Positions 21,793-34,776 of a stretch of DNA of 64,000 nt are shown here, piece after piece. Position numbers and translations under genes: made by a program. The stretch spans positions 4,402,001 to 4,466,000 of the forward strand of contig NC_070566.1 of assembly GCF_026914185.1 (NCBI RefSeq). Direction: 5' to 3'. This DNA comes from Puccinia triticina (Eukaryota > Basidiomycota > Pucciniomycetes > Pucciniales > Pucciniaceae). The notes beneath the pieces were generated by a model. The model ran no database searches. It saw only the letters and a list, made by a program, of their open reading frames with translations, and was not told the DNA's origin. Numbering within the stretch: position 1 is the first letter of the stretch; every line of letters starts with the position of its first letter.

Positions 21793-24087
21793 TATGCTTT
21801 GATTGTAGCCATTGTGTCTTAGTGGTTTAAACCGTATTCCAGTTGTGTTCCAGTTGACTTCTGCATGACTTCTGGATGGTTTATGCATGAATCCAGGATC
21901 AGTTTCAGATCATTTGTGGATTAGTTCCAGAATTTTTCATTAATCCTTACACTAATTTCATCAAAGGCATCCAGCACAGTTACAGAAAAAGGGTACAGTA
22001 TGGCACTCTCTGGAGAGTGCGTCAAAATCTCCCCTGGTGTAATTTTGTTTGAAGATATCAAAAAGTCAGGAAGCAAAATTTTCAACAAGCACCTCTTCAA
22101 ACCTCACTTGGATCAAGATGAAGGAATTTTCAACTAAATTACCCCTCAAAAATCAGAACCTGAAGACAATGAAGAGGGTGCTATCAGTCAAGACAGTTCA
22201 AATAATACTACTATAGATCTCAAACCAAACAACTCACAAAATCCAAATCCAATTTGTCTGCCTGCTCAAGAAAAATATTCAACATCCCTCCAGCACCGGT
22301 TCCACCAGATATCAACTCACAACCAGCTTCTCCAGGTAACAAATTATCAAAACCCAAACAAGAATTGGAAGGATCAATCAACAATCTTTCTCCACCCAAA
22401 TTAAAAATAAATAAATTTCATCTTCTATTTTACTTACTTATGAAGCTCCTTTTGCATCCACGCCTGAAGATTCTGCCTGACTGCTTAGGACAGCTATACA
22501 CAAAACTCAACCGCCAAAGGATCCTAGTTGGAATTGGTTAAATCCCATTTGAAAAATTTCTTCTACCTCCTGAGAATGAGACTAAACTGTTTGCAAACAA
22601 CATAAAGAAAAAGAAAAAAAGACTTTGTATCATTAGCTCATATCCAAACATTTTACAATTTAGTTGATTTTTTGAGGAACCTGGAAATCATTGCTTTACA
22701 CTTTACCTCCTTCATTACCATGCTCTTCAATTCACTATCTGCAGATATTACCTTACGGAATGCCTCACTCAGATTAGAAAACTTCTTTTCTCCTCTGCCT
22801 GGTGTCATTTAATCTCAATTAGCTCATGATTTACAGACGGTTGAGGACAACCTGCTAAGTTAGGGGAGGGGGTTTATTAATATAACTTCACTTCATATTT
22901 TTACATTTCACATTTTTTTAGCATTTTTTCTACCTTGGATCCATATGAAACAACAGACATCAGTAGGGGGAGAAGGTTAACTATCTCAAACAGAATGGGT
23001 CAATCTTGATTTTTCTCCGCTGGGGTATCACTTGGACACTCGAATCAAAACAAACATAAACTTATCCAGAATTGCCTCAGCAAACTAAAATGGGCTACGC
23101 TTATCCCTTTCAAAGTCATACTGAAGATGACTGTTCAAGTTTATGAAACATCTAAAACAAATCAAACGATGGCACGGATTACATTGCAAGAACGATCAAC
23201 TAGGAAATTATTTACAGTTGAGCTATCGAGGCGGTCTGGTTGGTTATGCAACAGACAGTAAGAAGGAAGAGCTCGATGGCAATGAATTATTGGACTCACC
23301 AATGGTAGGATGTGGAGGATCGAGACTGATGGGAGCTGGAGGGAAAGAAGTTCGAAGCGAGCGATTGACCGGCTTATATAGGCGAGACCCTACACCCCAA
23401 AATTAGAGGAGCCGGGTTACACCCAAAGTTTACAAGCACTGCCTGCAACACCAGCTCACCTCATATCTACGACGCCATTGGGTTCCCAGCTTTTTTCTTG
23501 GCTCAAGATCGACGATGTCACACCTAACAGCAATAAATGAGGGAAACAAACAGAATCAGTTGCTTAAATTAAAACCTTTTCTTCCTGATAAGTCTTTGCG
23601 GATCCATAGAACTTGACGGTCAAGACTCACCAGAGAAGGCTACACTTCAGTTTCCCTGGACTCGATGATCGCGGCGGTTGGAGGAAGGAGCAATAGACCT
23701 GAGAAAAAGAGAAACGAATAATAAGCTCAACGATACATATTAGAACAGTTCATGACCAAGGATATCGAGAAATCTGACGTGCTTACCTATACCGTAATTG
23801 GAGGAATACTTGGCGGAGTCGCGATGGACCGTTCGCATGTAGCCTGAAGTCCGGCCGAGTCGAATTCCGATTCGGAGTGGATGTCATGTCTGTGACAGAG
23901 CCAGGAAGTCGCGGCGAGTCGGGCGGGGATCGAACCACTGCGAGGGAGGGAGTTCGATGTAAGAATATCACGGTTAAGGTTTCCTCGTTTGGAGCATACC
24001 TCGACCCTTCCTTACTGCCCCGCTGCTTGTGCACTGACCAATCAAAACTGAGCTGAACCAACGAAGACCTCGAACAACTCAACCATC
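21793..24087. other. intergenic with a hairpin and the complex I gene upstream region
   Basis: No complete gene seen. 22002-22020 is a perfect hairpin-type palindrome, GGCACTCTCTGGAGAGTGC, that recurs with variation at 25665 and 32640. On the minus strand at 23839-23650 an ATG is followed by MRTVHRDSAKYSSNYGIG-type sequence with good splice signals (GTAAGC donor, TTTTTCTCAG acceptor). It could be a small divergent gene sharing the promoter of the complex I gene. Confidence 0.35.
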
Positions 24088-25353
<1,266 letters not shown>

Positions 25354-26362
25354 GAGCGAAACATTGTGATTGCTGCTGATTTCCATTCAACATCCCTTTT
25401 GTAATGCATAATACTTAAAGAAATGGAGCAACTGAAAGTTATATTTCTCCATTAGATGCTAAGTACAATAAACGAGATAAAGAAAAATAATATAAATCTT
25501 TTCTTTATGTACCTGAAAGCAGGCTAAGAAATGCCTGTGGCTAAGATGGGTTTAGAGAGAATGAGTGAGAGGTGATAGTCATTGTAGATTGTTAACTGGT
25601 GGTGAATGGATCAGTGCACTGGGCCACGATCTCCTTGACATTATTACACCATGGAAGCTTTGAGGGCACTCCCCAGGGAGTGCCACAACTTAATTTGGTG
25701 TCAGATTTTGTCTGAACTGGGGCAGAAGTGCTTACAATATGATGTCAAATTGTTCAATTACTGGGCAAGAACTATAGACCAATCTAATTTGGAGTGATAT
25801 TTAACTATTCAACATGAACTATCATTCAAATATGTTGCAGTCATCTTGAAGTCAATTTCATGTCAATCATAACCTAAGTTCTACATTTGAAAATCAGGTA
25901 GCTCTTGCATCTCCAATTTTTTTACATTGGGGAAAGCTGCCCTCATCAGGTATATATCATGCCTAAAAAACAACTGCCTAGATTTTGAGAAAGAAAATAT
26001 CAGAAGTGCAGACATGTTTAGTACACCATGTGGCAGGTTTCTGGGAAACCACCCCATCAAATGGACACTAGGGGGCAAAAGCATCACTTGGATGGTTTCA
26101 AAAAGCATCCAAGTGCCGCTTTGCTGGCCAAAGCATCATTTGGATGCCCAAAAAATAGCATCAATCAGAAACTCTCCTCCAGGAGTGTCCGATGGACGCT
26201 TTTCACGCAAATGTGCGCTCCGACAATTGGACACTCCAGCCGGAGTGTCCAATGGACACCAAACAAGTTGCCCAGCGGACACTCTCGGTTGGGAGTGTCC
26301 AATGAACACAAGGAACACTGTGCATCAGACACCCTTGATTCATGAGGGTGTCCAATGGACAC
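25354..26362. repeat. non-coding region with GTGTCC hairpin cluster, target of the copia insertion
   Basis: No gene. 25665-25684 is the palindrome GGCACTCCCCAGGGAGTGCC. From about 26180 to 26362 there are several hairpins of the form GGACACTC...GAGTGTCC, spaced about 50 bases. The copia element inserted in the last of them; the remaining half follows its right LTR (31464-31520). These hairpins probably belong to an older unidentified repeat. Confidence 0.55.
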
Positions 26363-26926
26363 TGTTGAGTTTTTGCTGTGACAGCCTTGTGAAAGGGCTG
26401 AGTAGAATTTGAAATCACTACGCTCACTTGATCCCGCGGTCCAACCTCACTCCTCCTTCCCTTTCCTGATCTCTATCCATCACCTTCAACCTTTCCCTCC
26501 ATCTCGACCTTGCTCAAGACATTCATCAATCGATCTTGACTTCACTCAAGATTTTAAACTCCTCAACTCCTTCGACTTCGCTCAAACACCAATACTCCTT
26601 CTTGACTTCGCTTGGGCTAATTTTCAATCCTCAGATTGGCTCCTCTCTCCAATTTGGTGAGAAAAGAAGGAGATTCTCTCGGTCCTCCTTCTCCCTCGAC
26701 TAATCTCTTTCTTTGTTCTTTTCCTTTATGATCTATAGTGTCCTTGTTCCCCATTTGTCCTGTCCTGTCTTCTGTTCTCTGGTTGTTTCGGCATTGTATG
26801 AAACTTGTGGTGGTAATTTTTATTTCATATTTTTTCTTGTTCTCTGTTCTGTTTCTCCTCATCTTCTAATCTTGTTTCTTTCAGTCTGGTTCTTAATTTC
26901 ACAGCAATACAGATCAAATCTTCACA
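26363..26926 (+). repeat. copia 5' LTR
   Basis: 564 bp, TG...CA ends. Differs from the right LTR at roughly 17 sites by hand count, about two thirds of them CG versus TG or CA. So the copies are old or have been hit by CpG decay. Confidence 0.93.
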
Positions 26927-26969
26927 CAATTAACAGTCAAACAACGCCGACTCTTGCGCTCAGGATTGT

Positions 26970-29900
26970 ATGTTGTTGAACTCCGAAGAATCTCAAAAGA
27001 AACCAGTTGTGAACCAGCCACCACGCCAGCAACCAACTACCTCTACATCAAAGATGACGGACTCCATTATCTCCGCTGAAAAACTGAAGGCGCTGGCCAT
27101 CAAAACCGCCATCAAGTCTATTCCTGCACTGAATCAGGAGAACTTTTCAAGCTGGAAAGAACAAATGCTCAATCTGTTTGAAAATCTTAATGTCAGAGAG
27201 ATCTTCACTCTCAATAAAGGTATCATTTCATCTGACAACAAACTATTCATTCGAACCATCATGACTTCCAAACTGGATGTGGAAATTCAATCTAACGTCG
27301 TGAACAAGGACAACCGTGGAGACGCTTTGAAAATCTGGAATGCGATCATTGACTACTTCGCATCCAAACACAGCGCAAACCAAGCCAGGGTCTGGAATCA
27401 CTTCTCTTATCTGACATTCGATGAGACTGATATAAAGACCTTTATTACTAAAATTAAGAAACTCATTAACGAGATGCATGAAGTCGGTATTCAGATTGAC
27501 TCCGATATCGTCGGGTACGAAATCTTGAAAAAACTGCCGAAAACGACCGAGATGGATAGCATGAAGACCACAATAACTCAAAATGGTCTCACTAAACCTG
27601 AGGAAATTCTTGATCACATGAGAATTCATGCTCACAATCTTGCTATAAATTGATCCTCTAAGACTTCTAATTCTCAAGTTTCTCTCTACACCGGTCCTCC
27701 CAAGGATGGATGCACCAAAGACTATCATAATCCATTGGCGACTCATCCAAAGGAAAGATTTTGGTCGCTCTATCCCAAGCTTTGACCACCTCCAAAGTCT
27801 GACGAGTCTAAGCCTCAAGCTAAGAACTCTCAATCGGAGAACAGTGTTAGCAGCTTTCTTTCCTCAATTTCCTCCCCATCCACAAATTTTATCCTTGATT
27901 CCGGTTCATCTGCTCACATGACTTCCGATTTGAACTTATTCATCTCCGTCTCCCTCAAAGAAGAAGGAATCGTGAAGACTAGCTCCGGTACCGAATCTCT
28001 GAAAATCAAGGGTGTTGGAACTATCAAGCTATTGAACGAGGATGGTGATCTCTTTTTACATAACGTTCTCTTTGTACCAGAAATAGTTGTCAATCTTCTG
28101 TCTGCTTGATGCCTCGCTCTCAAGGGCTATAAAATTCTCTTTGAAATGAACTCCTTTTCAATTCTGAGAAACAAATCGATCATTCTGAGAGGACTTTACA
28201 AGAACAATCTCCCAACTCTTCACTTCAAAAACTTGAGTCAACAGAGTCTCTTCTCTTCGAGCAAGCTGCTGCATAAATCACTCGGTCATGTGAGCTATCG
28301 AAGAATCCGCCAAAGACTAGGCCTACAGCTGAAGAATTATGGTGCCTGCGAAGCCTGTGCTGTTGCAAAAATCACCAAAGGCTCCTTTCACTCTCGACAC
28401 TCTGTTGCCTCAAAACCTTTTGAAGAAATACATTTGGATGTTGTTGGACCAATTACTCCCTCCTCCTGTGAAGGACATCGCTATTTCCTTACAGTTGTCA
28501 ATAGTTGCACTCGATTTTGTGCAGCCATTCCACTAAGAAATAAGAGCGACGTTGCAGAAGTGTTTGAGCAAGCCATTGATCTGGAAGCTCGACGTTTTGG
28601 ATATTATCCTGCGGTTATTCACTCTGACAGAGGCACCGAATTTATTAATTGACATCTCCTTAATTTTTGCAATAAACATCTCATCAAAGCGCAATATTCG
28701 GATGCCTACACTCCTCAACAGAATGGCTTGGCGGAACGCTTTAATCGAACAATCTTAGAATCAACCCAAGCCATCTTTAAAGACTCTGGGCTAAACAAAC
28801 GTCTTTGGAACGAGGTTTTCAAGGCCAGCACTCTTACTCTTAATCAAATACCATCTCATCGGAGCGGAAAATCTCCATTCAAACTCTTCAAGAATCAATC
28901 TCTTCCTCTAAGTTTCTTTAAACCTATTGGCAATCGAGTCTCCTACCTATTTTTACCCAAAAAATCTGGCTCTAAATTGGCTGAAAAAGGAGGTTTGGGA
29001 ACATTAGTGGGATTCAATGAGGAACTTAGGTCCTACAAGGTTCTCACCGATGAAGGAAGATTGCTCAATACTAAACACTTGTCATTTCTCGACTTTCCTC
29101 GGAATGATTCCTCTATAGATGACTCAGAATTCACTGTTGAACTGTTCGACAATGAAGATAAACCTCCCAATGTCTCCCATCCCAATGAATCCGGCTGCTC
29201 AAACAAAGAAGACTCTCTAGCCAAAACTAATGAAGAGGAATCTGAAAATGATGAAGATGATGTGGCTGACAGCTTGATTCCTCACCAGAGATCTCTCCGC
29301 GATCAAACCAATAAAGTAAAACCAGCAAAATACTCCTACTTGACAGGCGACCCTGAAACATTTCAGCAAGCGATGAAGTCAACCAACCTTTCAGAGTGGA
29401 TTGCGGCTACGGACGATGAGCTAGGTAATATCAAAGCTCATCAAGTGTGGGATGACGAGTGGGGCCATCCTGATTCTTTTCTGCACACATTATGGATCTT
29501 TAAGACTAAACCAGCAACTCTATCATCCGCTGAGAGAAAAAAGGCGCGACTGTGCATTCAAGGTTTCCAACAAGTCGAAGGGCGCGATTATGGGAACACA
29601 TTTGCACCTACGGGAAAATTTACGACCTTGCTCATTGTACTTATGTTTGCATTGGACAGAAAACTTCCCATTCGGCAATTCGACGTCAAAAGCGCATTCT
29701 TGTTTGCGCCTCTCAAAGAAGAAATCTATATTAAAACTCCAGAAGGCTCTAAGAGAAAAGCACCTTTCCTTCGTTTAAACAAGTCTTTGTATGGACTGAA
29801 ACAAGCACCCGCTAACTGTTACAATACTCTAACAGCATGGTTCAAGGAAATTCAATTTGAACAGTCAACCGTAGATCCTTGCCTGTTTCTTCATGAAGAC

Positions 29901-30905
29901 CGTCACTCAGTCATATTTTTCCACGTAGACGACCTTGTTGTAGTTGGCAACGTGGAGGCCTTTGAATCTCTTTTCTTGCTTCGATTCCCTAATTCCTCCG
30001 CGCACAATCCTGATACACTTCTGGGAATGGATGTCTTGATCAATGACGGGACTATCAAACTGTCACAGCAAAAGTTAATCAAGAAAGGACTCAAGCTAGC
30101 CGGTCTAAAGGAATGTCAACCGGTAAAAACCCCTCTCTCAGTGGGAGTGCAACTCATGCCGGCTTCTGAAAATGAAAAAGCTGAATTTGAAAAGCTTAAA
30201 ATCAATTATCGGACTCATACAGGTATTCTAAACTACTTGTCGTGCAGAACTAGACCGGACCTGGCTCCCGCTGTCTTGATTCTCTCTAGTTTCAATAATG
30301 ATCCAGGCATTTTGCACTGGAGGCAGATAATACATTGTTGGAAATATGTTGCCGGCACCGCTGACCTGGCACTCACTCTCCGGCCCGACTCCAAAGACAC
30401 ATTGAATTCATTGCAACATTACACGGACGCCATGTGGGCTGATGACCTCGAAAATTGACTCTCTCGCAGCGGATCTATCTGTTTCTGGAAAGCTTGCCCA
30501 ATCACTTGGAACAGCAAAAAGCAGCGCAATATAACCATGTCCTCCACAGAGGCTGAATTGAATGCTCTCTCGGACGGTGTGCAAGAAAACGAATGGATCA
30601 AATACGTGATTAAAGAATTGTGGAATGAAAAAATGAATCCGTCTCAATTTCATATTGATAATCAAGGGCTACTAGAAAAACTGAAAAACTTTGGATCGAA
30701 TTCAAAAACTAAGCACCTCGACATCAAGATAAAACATCTCAGAAAAATGAAAGAAGATAATGAAATTCTAGTCAAATTGATTCCAACAGAAGAAATGATT
30801 GCCGACGCTCTAACAAAACCAAGCAATACGGAATCTCTGAACCGCCTTAAGGAAAGATGCTTCATGGTTGAAGTTCTTTTCTCATCAAATTGCGGGGGGT
30901 GTTGA
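26970..30905 (+). pseudogene. copia gag-pol polyprotein, one frame with five TGA stops
   Basis: A single frame of 1311 codons runs from 26970 into the right LTR. It is interrupted only by TGA at 27651, 27783, 28107, 28650 and 30456. Gag: residues 1-227 (NQENFSSWKEQMLNLFENL); I see no CCHC zinc knuckle. Protease: LDSGSSAHM. Integrase: HKSLGH and CEACAVAK zinc ligands, then HLDVVGPI, HSDRGTEF and the Glu of TPQQNGLAERFNRT. Reverse transcriptase: QFDVKSAFLFAPL, SLYGLKQAP and FFHVDDLVVVG (HVDD where many copia elements have YVDD). RNase H: STEAELNALSDG, KHLDIKIKHLRK and ADALTKP. No frameshift is seen, so decay is by base substitution only. As written the products would be truncated. Confidence 0.93.
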
Positions 30906-31463
30906 GTTTTCGCCGTGACAGCCTTGTGAAAGGGCTGAGTAGAATTTGAAATCATTACGCTCACTCGATCCCGCGGTCCAACCTCACTCCTCCTTCCCTT
31001 TCCTGATCTCTATCCATCACCTTCGACCTTTCCCTCCGTCTTGACCTTGCTCAAGACATTCATCAATCAATCTCGACTTCACTCAAGATTTTAAACTCCT
31101 CAACTCCTTCGACTTCGCTTGAACACCGATACTCCTTCTTGACTTCGCTTGGGCTAATTGTCAATCCTCAGATTGGCTCCTCTCTCCAATTTGGTGAGAA
31201 AAGAAGGAGATTCTCTCGGTCCTCCTTCTCCCTCGACTAATCTCTTTCTTTGTTCTTTTCCTTTGTGATCTATAGTGTCCTTGTTCCCCATTTGTCCTGT
31301 CTTGTCTTCTGTTCTCTGGTTGTCTTGGCATTGTATGAAACTTGTGGTGGTAATTTTTATTTCATATTTTTTCTTGTTCTCTGTTCTGTTTCTCCTCATC
31401 TTCTAATCTTGTTTCTTTCAGTCTGGTTCTTAATTTCACAGCAATACAGATCAAATCTTCACA
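30900..31463 (+). repeat. copia 3' LTR
   Basis: 564 bp, directly after the polypurine tract, with the same ends as the left copy. Confidence 0.93.
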
Positions 31464-31468
31464 GACAC

Positions 31469-33477
31469 CAAAAAAAACCCTTGGACACCCTTGATCAAGA
31501 GTGTCCAATAGACTGTTGGAAAGTGAAGGGGTGTTTTTGTGATGAATATGGAAATCCTTGCAGGTGTTGTCTACGTGACGCAGTTGGGAGAGTGAGGGTC
31601 CCTAGGCTGGTGTGCTGCAGGTTGCATATTTGACCCCTTCTACAGGCAATGACGTATGCAGGCTAGCTGGGATGAATCATTTTTTCAGTCCCGCTGAAGT
31701 GTGGAGCCATCCAGCGGATGGTCCTTCAATAATCTGCTAAACGTTCCCTGGTCCGTCAGTGGGATGGTCTGTTAAAACCATCTGACACAAGGGAAGACTA
31801 ATGTTTGTCCAAAGGATGGACCCGCCCGCACCAGAGCCAGACAGCCAAGGGTGCAACCATTGGTCCAACCAATGGATTTCCTGGATTTCCTGTGGTGTAT
31901 TTTCACAAGTGCAGGAGAACTTTATGCTGTCTGGGTACATGAGGGTGACACAGTTCATAAATCACTCAGCCTCAAATGCCCCTCTGGTCTGAAGAATGTG
32001 TGATTTTTCACCCTATTGTACGCGCATAGAGTGACAAATCACACACAAGTTACACACTTTCCAGACCAGAGAGTCATGTCCTGCTGAATTGTTTCCAAAC
32101 TGTGACACCCTCATTTACTCGGGAAACATTCACCTCTGGTCTGAAAACTGTTTGATTTTTCACCCTATTTTATGCACGTACAATAGGGTGACAAATTAGA
32201 CACCTTTCATCCCAGAGGGGAATTTCTGCTGAGTAAATGAGGTTAAAATTTAAGAAAGATTTATCTGTAACTACCCTGATGGACTATGATTTGTTGCCCT
32301 ATTGTACACACATACAATAGGGTGACAAATCACACACCAATCACATTCTGTTGAGGCAACAGCAACAGGTACATGAGGGTGAGATTTTTCCAACACCATT
32401 CAGATTGATGTCATCATCTGGTACAAACAGTGTGTGAGTGGTGCTTTAAACTTTGCTTAAACTTTGGTTACAGACACTTTGTGTTCTGTGGTCCAGTTTA
32501 GTTACTACTGAGTTACAGATGAGTTCCAGCTGAGTTATGGATACTTCATATATAGTTGTATATCATTTCATGTTTGATTATACATAATACATATGATGTA
32601 GTAGACATTGTACCCAGTTATAAAAAAAAATCAAGGTAAGGCACTCCCTGGGGATTGCCCCCCAATCTTCCTCCTGTCAATTATCTATGGCTTCAGAGGT
32701 CTTGAATTAAAAGAGTGTGTTTGCTATTGCAGCAGCTTTTTCTTGTCTTGGAATAAGGTATCCACTATTACTTTGGCTGCACAGCAAACAAGGTTCAGAT
32801 GTGAGTTGGCTAGGCTCTTTGTCTTTCTGTTTTCTTAGGTGGATCTACTCTAGTACTTATGGTTTGCTGTAGCAGCTTCAGTGATCCTATATGGCAGTTC
32901 TGTTTGGGTCTTATGTCTGAGGTGTTCCGCAAGAGTGCTGTAGCAGAACCGGAATTCTGTCAGCCTTAAGGTTAAGTCTACATTAGTCCAGTCTTTAGTA
33001 CTCACAGAGTTCTTGATTCCGTCTGTCTCTTTGGGTTTATGTTGGCCAATAAGGTTGTGGCTGGGGATTTTTCCTCTGTGATCAACGTGGCAATACACAT
33101 TAGCTGTTTTCCTGGGTTAGGTTTTTGGTCTTTGGGCTGAGAAAGGGGAGGCTTACCTTTCTGAGCAGCTGGGTCTGGGTTATTTTCTAACTGCGCAAGC
33201 TTCTGTGGAGGTTGCTGTGGGTCTGGGTCTGGTTCTGTATTCCTATAAATACCACATGTGAGGGCACGTGTGTATTTGAAGTCTCCAAGGGCAGTAACTT
33301 ACTCAGTTCATAGCGCTCACTCACAGACAGATTTCAGTCAAACTCTCAAACAATTTCCACCACATTTTATTCAAGCATATCCACCAGTTGAAAGATATGA
33401 AACAACATGGCGATGAGTTCATATATGAGAAAAAATTTAGGTTTGGGTGACACTGTCAGAGAGGATTGGTCGCCTAT
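31469..33477. other. non-coding, with three related hairpins and a possible LTR relic
   Basis: No gene. Three palindromes near 31998-32055, 32155-32200 and 32290-32330 share CACCCTATT...GTACAATAGGGTGACAAAT. 32640-32659 is another copy of the GGCACTCCCTGGGG hairpin. Around 33241 CCTATAAATACC resembles a TATA box, followed by a leader-like A/C-rich stretch and an ATG at 33407; together they could be the end of a degraded LTR and the start of an internal region. I cannot delimit it. Confidence 0.4.
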
Positions 33478-33692
33478 TGAGATGGCACTTGGCACCTGCC
33501 GGCGGGTACCCGCCACACTTCAGCACATAATTCCATGCGCTTGCAGGTACCCATTGCGCGCGTGCAGCTCCCTGCATGTATTTTTACTAAAATGGAACCC
33601 TGGCACCCGCCATGGGCACCTGCAGGCGCATAGAATTATGTGCTGAAGTGTGACGGGTACCCACCGGCGGGTGCCAAGTGCCATCTCTAGAC
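33478..33692. mobile_element. hAT-type MITE, 8-bp target duplication TCGCCTAT
   Basis: 215 bp, sister of the element at 16517. Ends TGAGATGGCACTTGGCACC and GGGTGCCAAGTGCCATCTCTA, flanked by TCGCCTAT at 33470-33477 and 33693-33700. The right end shows three extra bases (GAC) before the duplication. Confidence 0.82.
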
Positions 33693-33700
33693 TCGCCTAT

Positions 33701-34776
33701 GTTCATTGTGAATGTAATGCCTAAGATGAGGGATCCTCTGTATATTGATTGAGTTGGGATTGATGTCAATATTGGCTAGACCAATGCTGGTTAATCCCAA
33801 ACTTAAGTTAGCAGCCGCGGTGTATACACGGCGGGGGTACTTCCTGCCCCGCCCGTTTGTGGAACCAACAAGAGGAGGGTAATCCGTGGAGCCGACGAGG
33901 ATCGGCTCGGTAACCCCTTGGTAAGCTCGTCGGTTCCACAAAACGCTATTTTTCCATGTGGAACCGATGGGCTTCACACTTTTCCCCGTCGGTTCCACGA
34001 TGTGCCTTCCTGGCACGCGTGGAGACCACGTCAGCTTGTTGCTCACGTCGGTTCCACGGCATTTTTTTTTTTTTTTTACTTCCAGCCAAGACCACCTCAG
34101 GCTGGTCCTGAGGTTTTGAAAGTCCGACAAAACTCAATTTTGAAGAGAGGAAAAAAAAACTTGAAAAAAAAACTTGAGAAAAAAACCTGTCGCAAACACG
34201 ATCGCAAACCATTGCTTAGGGGGTTGATATTGTGTGAAAAAGCGGGATACAGGAATGTGAAATGCCTGCGTTGTGGAGCACTCCCTCTCACCCAGGCTCC
34301 CTGTGCTTGGTATGGGTTCGAGTCCTAATCATGACAATTTTTGTCGGGCTCCTCCCGCTATATTTTTCAGCCCCGCCTACGTGGCCACGTGGATTCCACG
34401 GGTACACATCTGTAAGTATCCGTGGAATCCTCGGGGCCATCACGAGGTGCCCCCGTGATCCACTTGGTGGAGGTCACGTGAACGTGTGGACCAGCAGCCG
34501 CTGGTCCGACCTCGCGCAGGGGCACTACGGGGAATCCACGAGGATTCCTCGAGATATCCTCGTGGAAGGACTCCCCGGGTTTACAGAAAGGCTCCTGGCG
34601 CGGTCCTTGCGGAGGGTTTCTGAGGATCGGGCAGGGGGCCGCGCGGCACACACTGCGGCTCCATATGTAGCCTGCGCGGGGCTCTGGTAAAGTCCAGGAC
34701 TTGATACCCAGGAACATCTTCTCGAAACAATTCAACTGAAATACACGTTGCAAGTCTCAATTCCTTATCCTTCAAC
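33701..34776. other. repeat-rich region upstream of ERV46
   Basis: No gene. 33830-34060 has several copies of GTCGGTTCCAC and its inverse. 34060-34190 is a T run followed by an A run. 34312-34325 contains GGGTTCGAGTCC, a good match to the RNA polymerase III B box; I could not fold a tRNA around it. 34380-34560 is a GC-rich block (GTGGAATCC, CAGCCGCTGGTCCGACCTCG) with an inverted relative at 40650-40850. Confidence 0.45.

Larger units (their letters stand above)
26363..31463 (+). mobile_element. complete Ty1/copia LTR retrotransposon
   Basis: Both LTRs are 564 bp (26363-26926 and 30900-31463), start TGTTGAG and end TTCACA. The insertion is flanked by the 5-base duplication GACAC (26358-26362 and 31464-31468). 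A polypurine tract (TGCGGGGGG) abuts the right LTR at 30899. Between them is one gag-pol frame with domain order gag, protease, integrase, reverse transcriptase, RNase H, which defines copia. The element has its full structure but five in-frame TGA codons. Confidence 0.95.

Noticed and set aside
21028..21888. Several open frames of 90-222 residues on both strands
   Set aside because: They run through the tandem repeats of the outer hAT-like element and show no protein character apart from the repeat.
34262..34690. 142-residue plus-strand open frame upstream of ERV46
   Set aside because: GC-rich repeat DNA with an inverted relative at 40.7 kb; no family resemblance and frames also open on the minus strand.
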